Shown here in pieces: positions 1 to 6,022 of a DNA stretch of 8,331 nt. Within the stretch, counting starts at the first letter, position 1. Every line of letters begins with the position of its first letter. Under the pieces are notes generated by a model. The model was not told the DNA's origin. It saw nothing but the letters and a program-made list of their open reading frames with translations, and did no database searches. The translations under genes were made by a program, and so were the position numbers. The DNA is from Deltaproteobacteria bacterium (GTDB lineage: Bacteria > Desulfobacterota > Binatia > UBA9968): NCBI GenBank assembly GCA_005878685.1, contig VBLN01000079.1:1-8331 (forward strand), given 5' to 3'.

Positions 1-91
1 ACAGCCTGGCTATTGCCGCTGCGGAAGATTCTTGCCGTCTTCACGATGGACCTCCGTATATACGTAAGGATATACAGCCCAAGCAAGGCTC

Positions 92-1006
92 TCAAGACTG
101 GCTTTTCCGAGTCTTGCCGGACGCCTCGAACGCTTTGCGGACCTCCTGAAGCTCCTTGCGCTTCGCGGCGTCTACCTTCGGAAAGGCAAGATCCATGTCT
201 TCCAAAGCATCGATAACTGCGGCTGCGACGACCATCCGAGTGAACCACTTGTTGTCTGCCGGGACCACGAACCAAGGGGCGTGCTTGTTGCCGGTGTGCC
301 GGATCATGTCTTCGTAAGCTTCCATGTAGTCGTCCCAGTACTCACGCTCCTGGGCGTCGGCCAGGGAGAACTTCCAGTTTTTGTCCGGCTCCTGCAAACG
401 CGCCAGCAAACGTCTCCTTTGCTCCTCGGGTGAAATGTGCAGGAAGAATTTTCGGATGGCTACTCCGTTGCGCGTGAGGTAGCGCTCAAAGGCATTGATG
501 TCTTTATAGCGTTCCTTCCAAATTTTCTTGCCTACGAGGGCGTCGGGAATCTTCTGTTGAGCAAGCAGTTCAGGGTGGACGCGCACCACTAGGACCTCTT
601 CGTAGTAGGACCGGTTAAAGATGCCGATGCGGCCTCGCTCCGGCAAAGCCTTCATCGCACGCCAGAGATAGTCGTGATCCAGCTCTTCGCTCGAGGGCGC
701 CTTGAAAGGATGGACATCGCAGCCTTGCGGGTTCACGCCGGACATGACGTGCTTGATCGTACCGTCTTTGCCCGCCGCGTCCATGGCCTGAATGATCAGC
801 AGCAGTGCCCAGCGGTCTTGGGCGTAGAGCTTCTCCTGCAACTGACTCAACCTCTCGACACCGTGCTGTAGCCATTCGCGAGACTCTTTCTTTTGCTCGG
901 ATTTGAGTCCTCCAGTATCCCCCGGGTCGATATCCTTCAGTCGGAATCCCTTGCCATCCTTGACGCGATAGGGTTTGATGAGTTCCTTTACATCTTTTTC
1001 CGCCAT
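92..1006 (-). CDS. ppk2: Polyphosphate kinase 2 family protein, class III type (polyP:AMP/ADP phosphotransferase)
   Basis: Predicted cytosolic enzyme of 304 residues that transfers phosphate from polyphosphate to nucleotides. Class III members, such as the Meiothermus ruber enzyme, phosphorylate both AMP and ADP. Seen: N-terminal PYRVKDGKGFRL (about 13-24) and DPGDT (27-31), typical of this subgroup; Walker A QAMDAAGKDGTI (73-84); Walker B region IFNRSYYEEVLVVRVHPE (129-146); and a lid helix region with EEQRRRLLARL (194-204) and PDKNWKFS (207-214). The NRS in the Walker B segment, where class I enzymes have DRS, supports class III. Start: an upstream in-frame ATG at 1144 would add 46 residues unlike any PPK2. 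The ATG at 1006 gives the family's usual length, although its Shine-Dalgarno is poor. It stands alone on its strand, divergent from the TPR/ferredoxin operon. Class assignment is by recalled alignment. Confidence 0.93.
   Translation of the reverse strand: MAEKDVKELIKPYRVKDGKGFRLKDIDPGDTGGLKSEQKKESREWLQHGVERLSQLQEKLYAQDRWALLLIIQAMDAAGKDGTIKHVMSGVNPQGCDVHPFKAPSSEELDHDYLWRAMKALPERGRIGIFNRSYYEEVLVVRVHPELLAQQKIPDALVGKKIWKERYKDINAFERYLTRNGVAIRKFFLHISPEEQRRRLLARLQEPDKNWKFSLADAQEREYWDDYMEAYEDMIRHTGNKHAPWFVVPADNKWFTRMVVAAAVIDALEDMDLAFPKVDAAKRKELQEVRKAFEASGKTRKSQS
93..116 (-). terminator. Stem-loop over the ppk2 stop codon, possible weak terminator
   Basis: Perfect 7-bp inverted repeat (CAAGACT, 10-nt loop, AGTCTTG) covering the last codons of ppk2. 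A second small stem (AGCC/GGCT, 76-90) follows. Neither is followed by a U-tract, so intrinsic termination is doubtful. It may only protect the 3' end or be coincidental. Confidence 0.25.
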
Positions 1007-1153
1007 CGTGCTTGCTTTTGAGGGTCGACGTTTCTTTATCAGTAGATGGGATACGTTGACCCCGGATCTGTCGCGCCGCTCATACGTGATTCCAACGATC
1101 GCATACCTATATTCATTAGTAGATTTAAGCAATAATCGAATCATGGGCTCCGT

Positions 1154-1174
1154 TTCATTGTCTTTGTCAATGAA
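1154..1174. promoter_or_regulatory. Operator-like dyad in the divergent ppk2 / TPR-operon intergenic region
   Basis: Perfect inverted repeat TTCATTG-N7-CAATGAA (21 bp) about 40 bp upstream of the small membrane protein start and 150 bp upstream of ppk2. The surroundings are AT-rich, with possible sigma-70 hexamers (TTGTCA at 1164-1169, TAATAT at 1178-1183) that do not pair at ideal spacing, so no exact promoter is claimed. The dyad would sit across the promoter zone of the plus-strand operon, as a repressor site does. The regulator is unknown. Confidence 0.35.
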
Positions 1175-1212
1175 TTCTAATATCTATGAAAATGTCGAGT
1201 TTACGAGGGCTT

Positions 1213-1398
1213 ATGCAGGAACCTAGCGGCTTACAGAATTTTTTGGCCATTGTGACGAAGCCCGATAATATCCCGATTGTCGGGATGCTTCTTCTAGTCC
1301 TCTTTTTCACTTGGATCGGCCTAAGGCAGGCCTTCAAAAACGACAAACTCACCGAAGAAGGAAAGAAAGACCAGATCCCAGAAGAGATGTGGAAGTAG
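1213..1398 (+). CDS. Small single-pass membrane protein, first gene of the TPR/ferredoxin operon
   Basis: A 61-residue protein with no named family that I can assign. It has one hydrophobic helix (about residues 20-38, IPIVGMLLLVLFFTWIGL) followed by a charged C-terminal tail containing RQAFKNDKLTEEGKKD and ending EEMWK. I recall small proteins of this plan, with a PDNIPIVG-like entry to the helix and an acidic/basic tail, next to membrane electron-transfer genes in Desulfobacterota and related phyla. Start: ATG at 1213 is preceded by GAGGG at 1205-1209. ATGs at 1186 and 1192 have no Shine-Dalgarno. The stop TAG abuts the ATG of the TPR gene, so translational coupling is likely. Inferred role: membrane anchor or assembly subunit for the downstream redox proteins. 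It is real with good probability because of the tight operon fit. Confidence 0.75.
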   Translation: MQEPSGLQNFLAIVTKPDNIPIVGMLLLVLFFTWIGLRQAFKNDKLTEEGKKDQIPEEMWK

Positions 1399-2226
1399 AT
1401 GCTGCGTTCCTGCGGCTTGTCCCTGATCGGGGTTTTGGGATTGGGTATTTCTCTCGCATACGGGCAAGTGGGTTCGGTGCTCTCGAAAGACAGCCAGTGG
1501 GAGCAAGGGAAAAACTATTTGGCCGAAGGAAAAGCCGCGGCAGCGAAGGAAATTTTTTCGGCTCTTTTGAACAAGTATCCTAAGGATCCTGACCTTTATC
1601 TCTTCTTGGCGTTCACCTTTCTTAGGCTGCGTGATCCCCAGGCAGCCGAGGCTCAGATCAGAAAGGCTTTGGCCTTGGCTCCGAATCATGCGGAGGCCAG
1701 GACCCTTCTGGGGTGGATCGATCTGGAAGTTAAAAGGGACTATGGCTCCGCTGTCGATGAATATGCGCGAGTGGTCGAGCTAAGGCCGGCGTTTCCTGAG
1801 GCCTACAATAATCTGGGCGTCGCCTTTAAGAAGAAAGGAGACATGGACAAAGCTCTGGAAAGTTTCAATCAGGCATTAAAGCTCCGTCCGGACTACAACG
1901 AGGCGTGGAGCAATCGGGGGTGGGTGTACGCGGAGCAGAGGAAGTGGGGGGAGGCCCGTGCAGATTTTGAGCAGGCCTTGCGTATCAATCCTCACGACGC
2001 GGGTGCGCTCTATGGTCTCTCCCATGTTCTGAAAGAAGCGCGAGATTATGCCGCAGCTCAGCGAGCGCTCAGCCGACTCATGATCCAGTCACCGAACTTT
2101 GTCTATTGGCTGGAGTGGGGCGAGCTTCAGCTTGTGCGCTATTATTGGGTTTTGCTTTTGGTAGCCGGAGCGCTATTCTTGCAGTCTCGCTATAAAAAGG
2201 TAAGGAGAGATTCTCATGGCAGTTGA
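1399..2226 (+). CDS. Membrane-anchored tetratricopeptide repeat (TPR) protein
   Basis: A 275-residue protein with an N-terminal hydrophobic segment (about 5-22, possible cleavage after AYG), then about five TPR units from residue 33 to 232. The repeats are recognisable from the W/G/Y-A-F-P pattern: EAYNNLGVAFKKKGDMDKAL (134-153) and EAWSNRGWVYAEQRKWGEA (168-186) are near-consensus. A C-terminal transmembrane helix (about 248-262, YYWVLLLVAGALFLQ) is followed by a basic tail (RYKKVRR), which predicts the TPR array outside the cytoplasmic membrane and the tail inside. The start ATG directly follows the previous stop; GGAAG at 1391-1395 is the likely ribosome site. It overlaps the ferredoxin gene by 11 bp. 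TPR arrays are protein-binding scaffolds; here the partner is probably a redox complex component, but the sequence does not show which. Confidence 0.92.
   Translation: MLRSCGLSLIGVLGLGISLAYGQVGSVLSKDSQWEQGKNYLAEGKAAAAKEIFSALLNKYPKDPDLYLFLAFTFLRLRDPQAAEAQIRKALALAPNHAEARTLLGWIDLEVKRDYGSAVDEYARVVELRPAFPEAYNNLGVAFKKKGDMDKALESFNQALKLRPDYNEAWSNRGWVYAEQRKWGEARADFEQALRINPHDAGALYGLSHVLKEARDYAAAQRALSRLMIQSPNFVYWLEWGELQLVRYYWVLLLVAGALFLQSRYKKVRRDSHGS
2202..2207 (+). promoter_or_regulatory. Ribosome binding site of the ferredoxin gene
   Basis: AAGGAG lies 8 nt before the ATG at 2216, inside the 3' end of the TPR gene. It fixes the ferredoxin start and the 11-bp overlap of the two genes. Confidence 0.85.
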
Positions 2227-2770
2227 GACATCGAAGAAGCGTAAGGGCACGGCACTGCTCGCGGTGATGGACGAGAACTGTTCGAGCTGCGCCGGCTCGC
2301 CCTTATGTGAAGTTCATTGTCCGGTTGACGAATGCATCAACCTCCTCTACGAGGAGCTGCCCCAGGGCGGCTTGAAGCCTTATCGGGTGTGGGTAGACAA
2401 CGACAAGTGCATTGGCTGCCAGATGTGCTACAGCGACGACCTCACCAAGATCCATCAGCATAAGGAGACTGGCGAGATCTATTACGAGTACGCAGGACGT
2501 TATTATGATAGCTCCAAAAAGCCGCTGGACCCCGCCGCAGTGCCAAAGAAATTCCAGCTCCAGCTCATCGGAACGGAGTCCGAAGACCGGCTCGACAAGA
2601 AGATCTGTCCGTGGGACGCGATCAAGATGTACGAGTTCGACGAAGGATTAGAAGTTTCCCAGTATTTTTATAGTCCTGAGAAGTTCAAGGTGGTCAATGG
2701 GGTCTATGTCGTCGATCCGAAGGAAAAGGAGAAGTTGGAGGAAAAACAAGGGGAGCTGTACGGTCGCTGA
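2216..2770 (+). CDS. 2[4Fe-4S] ferredoxin-like protein with a long insertion before the last cluster cysteine
   Basis: A 184-residue cytosolic iron-sulfur protein. Cysteines fall in two groups: C22-x2-C25-x5-C31-x3-C35-P, and C65-x2-C68-x2-C71 with the last C131-P 59 residues later. In bacterial-type ferredoxins each cluster takes three Cys from one motif and the fourth from the other motif's Cys-Pro, so C22/C25/C31+C131 and C65/C68/C71+C35 is the natural assignment. C40 is spare. The first motif is loosened (x5 instead of x2) and the insertion 72-130 is rich in Tyr and charged residues. The C-terminus (155-184) is charged and could dock a partner. It has no signal peptide. It is the last gene of the operon with the small membrane protein and TPR protein, so an inner-face electron carrier for a membrane complex encoded elsewhere is likely. 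Donor and acceptor cannot be read from the sequence. Confidence 0.9.
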   Translation: MAVETSKKRKGTALLAVMDENCSSCAGSPLCEVHCPVDECINLLYEELPQGGLKPYRVWVDNDKCIGCQMCYSDDLTKIHQHKETGEIYYEYAGRYYDSSKKPLDPAAVPKKFQLQLIGTESEDRLDKKICPWDAIKMYEFDEGLEVSQYFYSPEKFKVVNGVYVVDPKEKEKLEEKQGELYGR

Positions 2771-2778
2771 GTAAAAAC

Positions 2779-2798
2779 CGTGATTCGTGATCGTGTTT
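2779..2798. repeat. Degenerate tandem heptamer (CGTGATT type)
   Basis: CGTGATT (2779), CGTGAT (2786, one base short) and CGTGTTT (2792) follow one another, then CGTGGTGATCAC. The tract fills the short space between the convergent ferredoxin and hisG genes. It is one of several unrelated heptamer tracts in this window's intergenic spaces. Confidence 0.5.
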
Positions 2799-2836
2799 CG
2801 TGGTGATCACTGTCGCGGGCACGTGCCACGTCTTTT
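2799..2836 (+). terminator. Possible terminator between convergent ferredoxin and hisG
   Basis: CGTGG (2799-2803) can pair with CCACG (2826-2830). Inside lie two perfect palindromes, GTGATCAC (2803-2810) and GGCACGTGCC (2818-2827). The sequence TCTTTT (2831-2836) follows on the plus strand, where the ferredoxin operon should end. The stem is short and the T-run is interrupted, so strength is uncertain. Confidence 0.3.
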
Positions 2837-3726
2837 CAAATTACCTTGTTGAGCGGATATTCGATAATCCCGACGGCGCCGTTTTCGATGAGTCTGGGAA
2901 TCAGATCGCGCACTTCATCCTCGGAGATAACGCTTTCCACCGAAAACCATTTGACGCCGTGGAGCGCCGCTGCGGGATAAAGGGTTGCGATGGTCGGCGC
3001 GGTGATGCTGGGGATGAGTTTGATCACCTTATCCAGATTCGGCTCGGCAACGTTCATCTTAATTCCGACCTTGTTTTCGGCCGCAAGGGCTCCCTGAAGC
3101 AGCAGGCGGATCTGCTCGATCTTTTGCCTTTTCCAGCCGTCTTTCCACGCCTTGTGGTTGGCAATGAGCTGCGGACTCGATTGCAGAAGCTCGGCGACGA
3201 TCCTCAGGCCGTGAGCCCGGATCGTGCTTCCGGTTTCCGTCACCTCGACGATGGCATCGACCAAGCCTTCCGCTGCTTTGGCCTCGGTTGCCCCCCAGGA
3301 GAATTCGATCTCGACCGGAATTTTCAGTTTTGAGAAATAGCGGCGGGTGAAATTCACCATCTCGGTGGCGACCTTCTTGCCTTTGAGATCTTCGATCTTC
3401 TGCACCGGAGAATCCTGTGGCACGGCCAAAACCCAACGCACCGGCTTGAAGCTGACCTTGGAATAGACCAGCTCAGCGACGAGATGAATGTCCGACTCGT
3501 TTTCTTCGATCCAGTCCTTACCTGTGATTCCCGCATCGAGGCTGCCGTTTTCCACATAGCGCGACATCTCCTGTGGACGGATGACGTTGCAGCGCAGGCT
3601 CTTGTCATCCACCGAAGGGAAGTAGCTCCGATCGATGCCGCTGATCTTCCACCCGGACTTCCTGAAGAGCTCTATGGTCGCGGCTTCCAGACTTCCCTTG
3701 GGAATACCTAACTTTAACTCATTCAC
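2836..3726 (-). CDS. hisG: ATP phosphoribosyltransferase, long form (HisG_L)
   Basis: Catalyses the first step of histidine synthesis: ATP + PRPP to phosphoribosyl-ATP + PPi, in the cytosol. It has 296 residues, the length of the long form, which carries its own regulatory domain and needs no HisZ. Seen: N-terminal [11 protein letters not shown] (4-14), [10 protein letters not shown] (66-75), the PRPP-binding stretch [14 protein letters not shown] (157-170), and a C-terminal ACT-like region (about 215-296) with the [12 protein letters not shown] and [15 protein letters not shown] motifs. Feedback inhibition by histidine is known for this class and inferred here. The start is GTG, not ATG: its position four bases after the hisI stop and the GAAGGG ribosome site 8 nt upstream support it. 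It is the last gene of the hisI-hisG pair, convergent with the ferredoxin. Placing hisG after hisI is unlike the classical his operon, where hisG comes first. Confidence 0.96.
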   Translation of the reverse strand: MNELKLGIPKGSLEAATIELFRKSGWKISGIDRSYFPSVDDKSLRCNVIRPQEMSRYVENGSLDAGITGKDWIEENESDIHLVAELVYSKVSFKPVRWVLAVPQDSPVQKIEDLKGKKVATEMVNFTRRYFSKLKIPVEIEFSWGATEAKAAEGLVDAIVEVTETGSTIRAHGLRIVAELLQSSPQLIANHKAWKDGWKRQKIEQIRLLLQGALAAENKVGIKMNVAEPNLDKVIKLIPSITAPTIATLYPAAALHGVKWFSVESVISEDEVRDLIPRLIENGAVGIIEYPLNKVI

Positions 3727-3730
3727 GTCG

Positions 3731-4117
3731 CTATCCCTTCAACTTCTTATAAACCAGTCCGGGATCGAATACTCTTTTTGCCGCAATCTTCCAGCCTGAT
3801 TTTTCCTTCCGGCGAAAGAAGCAACTCCGGTAACCCATGTGGCAAGCGCCCCCTCCTGTTTGCTTCACGCGGAGGAGAAGGGTGTCGTTGTCGCAGTCGA
3901 TCAAGATGTCCTTGATCTCTTGGAAGTGGCCTGACTCTTCGCCTTTCAGCCAGATTTTTCCGCGCGAGCGGCTATAGTAATGCGCCCTGCCAGTCCTCTG
4001 AGTTTTTCTCCAAGCCTCCTCATTCATGTAGGCCATCATCAGGACTTCGCGAGATCTATAGTCCTGGACGATGACGGGGACAAGGCCATTTCCCTTCGCG
4101 AAATCGATTTTCCGCAT
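3731..4117 (-). CDS. hisI: Phosphoribosyl-AMP cyclohydrolase (HisI, stand-alone)
   Basis: Third step of histidine synthesis: hydrolytic opening of the adenine ring of phosphoribosyl-AMP. It has 128 residues, the size of a single-domain HisI without a fused HisE pyrophosphohydrolase. Motifs seen: [19 protein letters not shown] (18-36), [19 protein letters not shown] (46-64), the metal-binding [13 protein letters not shown] (74-86; D74, D76 and D78 expected for Mg) and [15 protein letters not shown] (88-102). C75, C92 and C99 are the expected zinc ligands. All key residues are intact. The ATG is at 4117 with a weak GGA about 10 nt upstream. It lies 80 bp downstream of the folate-family gene on the same strand and 4 bp before hisG. 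hisE, hisF, hisA and the rest must lie elsewhere in the genome. Confidence 0.96.
   Translation of the reverse strand: MRKIDFAKGNGLVPVIVQDYRSREVLMMAYMNEEAWRKTQRTGRAHYYSRSRGKIWLKGEESGHFQEIKDILIDCDNDTLLLRVKQTGGGACHMGYRSCFFRRKEKSGWKIAAKRVFDPGLVYKKLKG
3735..3740 (-). promoter_or_regulatory. Ribosome binding site deciding the GTG start of hisG
   Basis: GAAGGG on the minus strand, 8 nt before the GTG codon at 3726-3724 and inside the 3' end of hisI. No in-frame ATG is near. Position and spacing decide for the GTG start and suggest translational coupling with hisI. Confidence 0.8.
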
Positions 4118-4142
4118 CGTGAAAGTTCCGTAAATTTTGATC

Positions 4143-4171
4143 AGTTAAACATACATAGGAACTGGTTTCAA
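4143..4171 (-). promoter_or_regulatory. Candidate sigma-70 promoter for hisI-hisG
   Basis: On the minus strand TTGAAA (4171-4166) is followed after 17 bp by TTAACT (4148-4143), which would start transcription about 20 nt before the hisI ATG. The -35 is fair and the -10 is poor (3 of 6). If not active, hisI and hisG are read from the promoter of the upstream cyclo-ligase homologue. Confidence 0.3.
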
Positions 4172-4197
4172 TAAGAAAGGAGAGCTCCGTCGGCGAG

Positions 4198-4944
4198 CTA
4201 TTTTTGCTTTTGAGTCCGGCGTTTCTTTGTTTCTTTTCGTGCCATTAGCACCGGAATCGCATCGATCTTTTCCGCCGGGAGTAAATGCCAGTAGATGCCC
4301 TTTGGCCTTCGATAGTGAGGCTTGAGAGGGATGATCTCGTCGGGCGTAACGATGGCGTTTAAGGGGATATCATGCTCCGTCATAGGAAGATCCGTGTCAA
4401 AAATCTGCAGGGGATGAACTGTTGTGACAATCGGCGTCTGACCGCTGATTTTCCTTTCTTCTCTGAGGAGAGCGAATTCGAGATCTGAATAGCCTCCTCC
4501 CTTGCCGAGGCGCGCGCCTCGGCGGTTCACTGCGACGGAGCCGCAGACTACCAGGTCAATCCTTTTGACCTCGTCCAAAGTAACGGGCCTTCCATATTTG
4601 AAAGCCCCCTTGATGGAAGAGGCGTTGTAGGGCGATGACTGCAGTTTGCTCGGATCGAGTTCTATGAAGGGTTTGGGCTCGCGCAGTCGCGGGACAGCCA
4701 TATAAATCACTTTTCCTTCCTCTAACGCCCGCTGGCGGACGGCTCTCTGAGGTGAGTCAGGGTTGGCTTTGATCACCTTGGCGTTTTTCCAGGCAGGAGA
4801 TTGAGCCAGAATCTTGGCGCATTTCTCCGCCCCGATGAAATTCGGGATCCTGCCTTCGGCTCCAGGGAAGCGGGCGACTTTCTTTTGCCGCAGGAGCGCC
4901 CAGACTTCCTGACGGATCGCATCTTTGGTTTTCACGGCACACAC
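4198..4944 (-). CDS. 5-formyltetrahydrofolate cyclo-ligase family protein, MTHFSD type
   Basis: A 248-residue cytosolic protein of the MTHFS superfamily. The classic enzyme converts 5-formyl-THF + ATP to 5,10-methenyl-THF. The sequence is closer to the MTHFS domain of vertebrate MTHFSD than to bacterial FAU1/YgfA. Seen: N-terminal AIRQEVWALL (9-18), RIPNFIGAE (32-40), NPDSPQRAVR (61-70), IDLVVCGSVAVNRRGARLGK (129-148), GGGYSDLE (149-156), VTTVHPLQIFD (173-183) and EHDIPLNAIVTP (190-201). The phosphate/folate loop reads GKGGGYSDLE where true cyclo-ligases have GxGGGYYDR, so activity is not assured. The start is GTG (4944) with a stop three codons upstream; a second GTG at 4935 is possible and neither has a good Shine-Dalgarno. 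It lies upstream of hisI on the same strand. A folate link to AICAR recycling from histidine synthesis is only a thought. Confidence 0.88.
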   Translation of the reverse strand: MCAVKTKDAIRQEVWALLRQKKVARFPGAEGRIPNFIGAEKCAKILAQSPAWKNAKVIKANPDSPQRAVRQRALEEGKVIYMAVPRLREPKPFIELDPSKLQSSPYNASSIKGAFKYGRPVTLDEVKRIDLVVCGSVAVNRRGARLGKGGGYSDLEFALLREERKISGQTPIVTTVHPLQIFDTDLPMTEHDIPLNAIVTPDEIIPLKPHYRRPKGIYWHLLPAEKIDAIPVLMARKETKKRRTQKQK

Positions 4945-4956
4945 CGTAATCTAAGC

Positions 4957-4984
4957 GACAGGCGACTGGCAACAGGCAGCAGGC
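4957..4984. repeat. Four tandem heptamers (RACAGGC type)
   Basis: Exact 7-bp periodicity: GACAGGC (4957), GACTGGC (4964), AACAGGC (4971), AGCAGGC (4978). It lies between the divergent cyclo-ligase homologue and cutA, just upstream of the former's GTG start. It does not resemble a coding or promoter element and looks like a degenerate short tandem repeat. Confidence 0.65.
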
Positions 4985-4997
4985 CGGGACTGTGTCA

Positions 4998-5018
4998 TGA
5001 GTGCTCAGGACTGAGTCG
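4998..5018. repeat. Degenerate heptamer tract (TGAGTGC type)
   Basis: TGAGTGC (4998), TCAGGAC (5005) and TGAGTCG (5012) in heptamer phase, with another TGAGTGC at 5029-5035. It follows the RACAGGC tract after 13 bp but has a different unit, so two repeat families are stacked in one intergenic space. Confidence 0.45.
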
Positions 5019-5053
5019 CTTTGGCCCCTGAGTGCCAATGGCGGGTCGGGAGA

Positions 5054-5082
5054 TTGACTGCCAAGGGAAGCCCATTTAATAT
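5054..5082 (+). promoter_or_regulatory. Sigma-70 promoter of cutA-nudix
   Basis: TTGACT (5054-5059; 5 of 6), spacer of exactly 17 bp, TAATAT (5077-5082; 4 of 6). The expected start point is 6-9 nt downstream, which falls at or just before the cutA ATG (5091). No Shine-Dalgarno lies between, so the mRNA is predicted to be leaderless. Confidence 0.65.
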
Positions 5083-5090
5083 CCCATTCA

Positions 5091-5420
5091 ATGGCAGAAT
5101 TTATCGTGGTTTACGTGACCGTAGGTTCAGCTGAAGAAGGCAAAAAGCTTGGCCGGGCGTTGGTCGAGGAGCGGCTGGCAGCCTGTGTCAATCGCATCGG
5201 AGCGATCCATTCGATCTATCGTTGGCAAGGGCAGGTGGAGGAAAGCAGCGAAGAACTCCTGATCATCAAGACGAAGAGGGACCTCTTTGATCGAGTTAAG
5301 CAAAGAGTTCAGGAGCTTCACAGCTACTCTGTCCCGGAGATCATAGCGCTCCCCATCTTGGAAGGGAACGACAGCTACCTCAAGTGGCTGGATGAACAGC
5401 TCCTGAGTAGCAGGCGGTAG
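5091..5420 (+). CDS. cutA: Divalent-cation tolerance protein CutA
   Basis: A 109-residue cytosolic protein of the CutA1 family, very stable trimers of ferredoxin-like fold. It was first linked to copper tolerance, but its cellular role is still unclear. Full-length family signature: FIVVYVTVGSAEEGKKLGRA (4-23), VEERLAACVNRI (25-36), SIYRWQGQVEESSEELLIIK (41-60) and ELHSYSVPEIIALPI (75-89), ending near YLKWL (96-100). The one Cys (C32) is the conserved AACVN cysteine. ATG is chosen because the protein begins exactly at the family's first strand; no ribosome site precedes it, consistent with a leaderless transcript. The Nudix gene starts 8 bp after the stop, making a two-gene operon. Confidence 0.95.
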   Translation: MAEFIVVYVTVGSAEEGKKLGRALVEERLAACVNRIGAIHSIYRWQGQVEESSEELLIIKTKRDLFDRVKQRVQELHSYSVPEIIALPILEGNDSYLKWLDEQLLSSRR

Positions 5421-5428
5421 GTGGGGGA

Positions 5429-5908
5429 GTGGTGCGTACGGTCCGCGAGATATCAGCCGGAGGCGTTATCTACCGCAGGAACAGAGGTGTCACAGAAGTG
5501 GCCCTGATCCGCGTTCGCAAGAGATGGGGCTTGCCTAAGGGGCATGTGGAAGAGGGAGAAGCAGTCCAGGATACAGCGCTAAGAGAGGTCCGCGAGGAAA
5601 CCGGTCTCGAAGGCAAGGTGGTCGCGAAATTAGGGGACATCACTTACTGGTACACGAACCGAACCAAGGAAGGCGAAACGATCCGAATCTTCAAACGAGT
5701 CTATTTTTACCTGATACGTTATGTCAGAGGCGACGTGCAGCGGCACGATAAGGAAGTCGAAGAAGCTCTATGGTTGCCTATCGCTGATGCCGTTGCCAGA
5801 CTTTCCTATCCGACTGAGAAGAAAATGGTGCGTAGGGCACTGGCTCTTCTGGAAGGTCGGCGCGCAGGCATGCGCGGAATTCCCCGTCCAACCCCGGCGC
5901 CGTCTTAG
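5429..5908 (+). CDS. Nudix hydrolase
   Basis: A 159-residue hydrolase of nucleoside diphosphates linked to another group. The Nudix box is perfect: G38-x5-E44-x7-R52-E-V-x-E56-E57-x-G59-L60 (GHVEEGEAVQDTALREVREE, 38-57, then TGL), preceded by KRWGLPKG (31-38). The short N-terminal strand REISAGGVIYRR (6-17) and the GLPKGHVE context resemble the diadenosine-tetraphosphate hydrolase/MutT-like groups, but the substrate is not determined. The last 15 residues are Pro/Arg-rich and probably disordered. Start: GTG at 5429 or GTG at 5432; the purine-rich AGGTGGGGG (5419-5427) after the cutA stop serves either, and an in-frame TAG at 5408 rules out extension. Co-transcribed with cutA. Confidence 0.92.
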   Translation: MVRTVREISAGGVIYRRNRGVTEVALIRVRKRWGLPKGHVEEGEAVQDTALREVREETGLEGKVVAKLGDITYWYTNRTKEGETIRIFKRVYFYLIRYVRGDVQRHDKEVEEALWLPIADAVARLSYPTEKKMVRRALALLEGRRAGMRGIPRPTPAPS

Positions 5909-5913
5909 TTTAT

Positions 5914-5983
5914 GGTTGAAGTCTGCGTGGGGTGTTGCAGCTGCTCGTTGACTCGCGCATACGGCTGCTATAGAGTTTCAACC
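5914..5983. promoter_or_regulatory. Split inverted repeat flanking the VOC-operon promoter
   Basis: GGTTGAA (5914-5920) and TTCAACC (5977-5983) are perfect 7-bp complements on either side of the promoter, with centres 63 bp apart (about six helical turns). An 8-bp palindrome, GCAGCTGC (5937-5944), sits just before the -35. It could be a looping operator; chance is not excluded. Confidence 0.25.
5948..5976 (+). promoter_or_regulatory. Sigma-70 promoter of the VOC / alpha-hydroxy-acid oxidase operon
   Basis: TTGACT (5948-5953), 17-bp spacer, TAGAGT (5971-5976). An overlapping extended -10 is also present: TG-C-TATAGA (5966-5974). Expected start near 5983, giving a leader of about 40 nt that contains the ribosome site. 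Confidence 0.55.
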
Positions 5984-6009
5984 GTCTGTTCGGCTTAGCA
6001 TATCGTTAG

Positions 6010-6015
6010 AAGGAG
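6010..6015 (+). promoter_or_regulatory. Ribosome binding site deciding the VOC start
   Basis: AAGGAG 7 nt before the ATG at 6023. An in-frame GTG at 6017 is only one base away from the AAGGAG and cannot be served by it, so the ATG is the start. Confidence 0.85.
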
Positions 6016-6022
6016 AGTGCGC

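Noticed and set aside
56..75. Inverted repeat GTATAT-N8-ATATAC near the window start
   Set aside because: Short AT-rich arms with no promoter or gene context visible on the left side; not enough to call an operator.
1007..1144. N-terminal extension of ppk2 to the ATG at 1144
   Set aside because: The extra 46 residues look like translated intergenic DNA, and PPK2 class III proteins begin near the PYRVKDG motif.
2800..3333. Long plus-strand ORF opposite hisG
   Set aside because: A shadow of the intact hisG gene; its product matches no family and it starts inside the heptamer tract.
4181..4210. Stem AGCTC/GAGCT followed by TTTTT on the plus strand
   Set aside because: Only 5 bp of stem and no plus-strand gene that it could terminate; it overlaps the end of the cyclo-ligase homologue.
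4957..5035. Repeat cluster considered as a CRISPR remnant
   Set aside because: The units are 7 bp and contiguous, without 25-40 bp repeats or spacers.
6017..6022. GTG start for the VOC gene
   Set aside because: It is one base from the AAGGAG ribosome site, whereas the ATG at 6023 has ideal 7-nt spacing.
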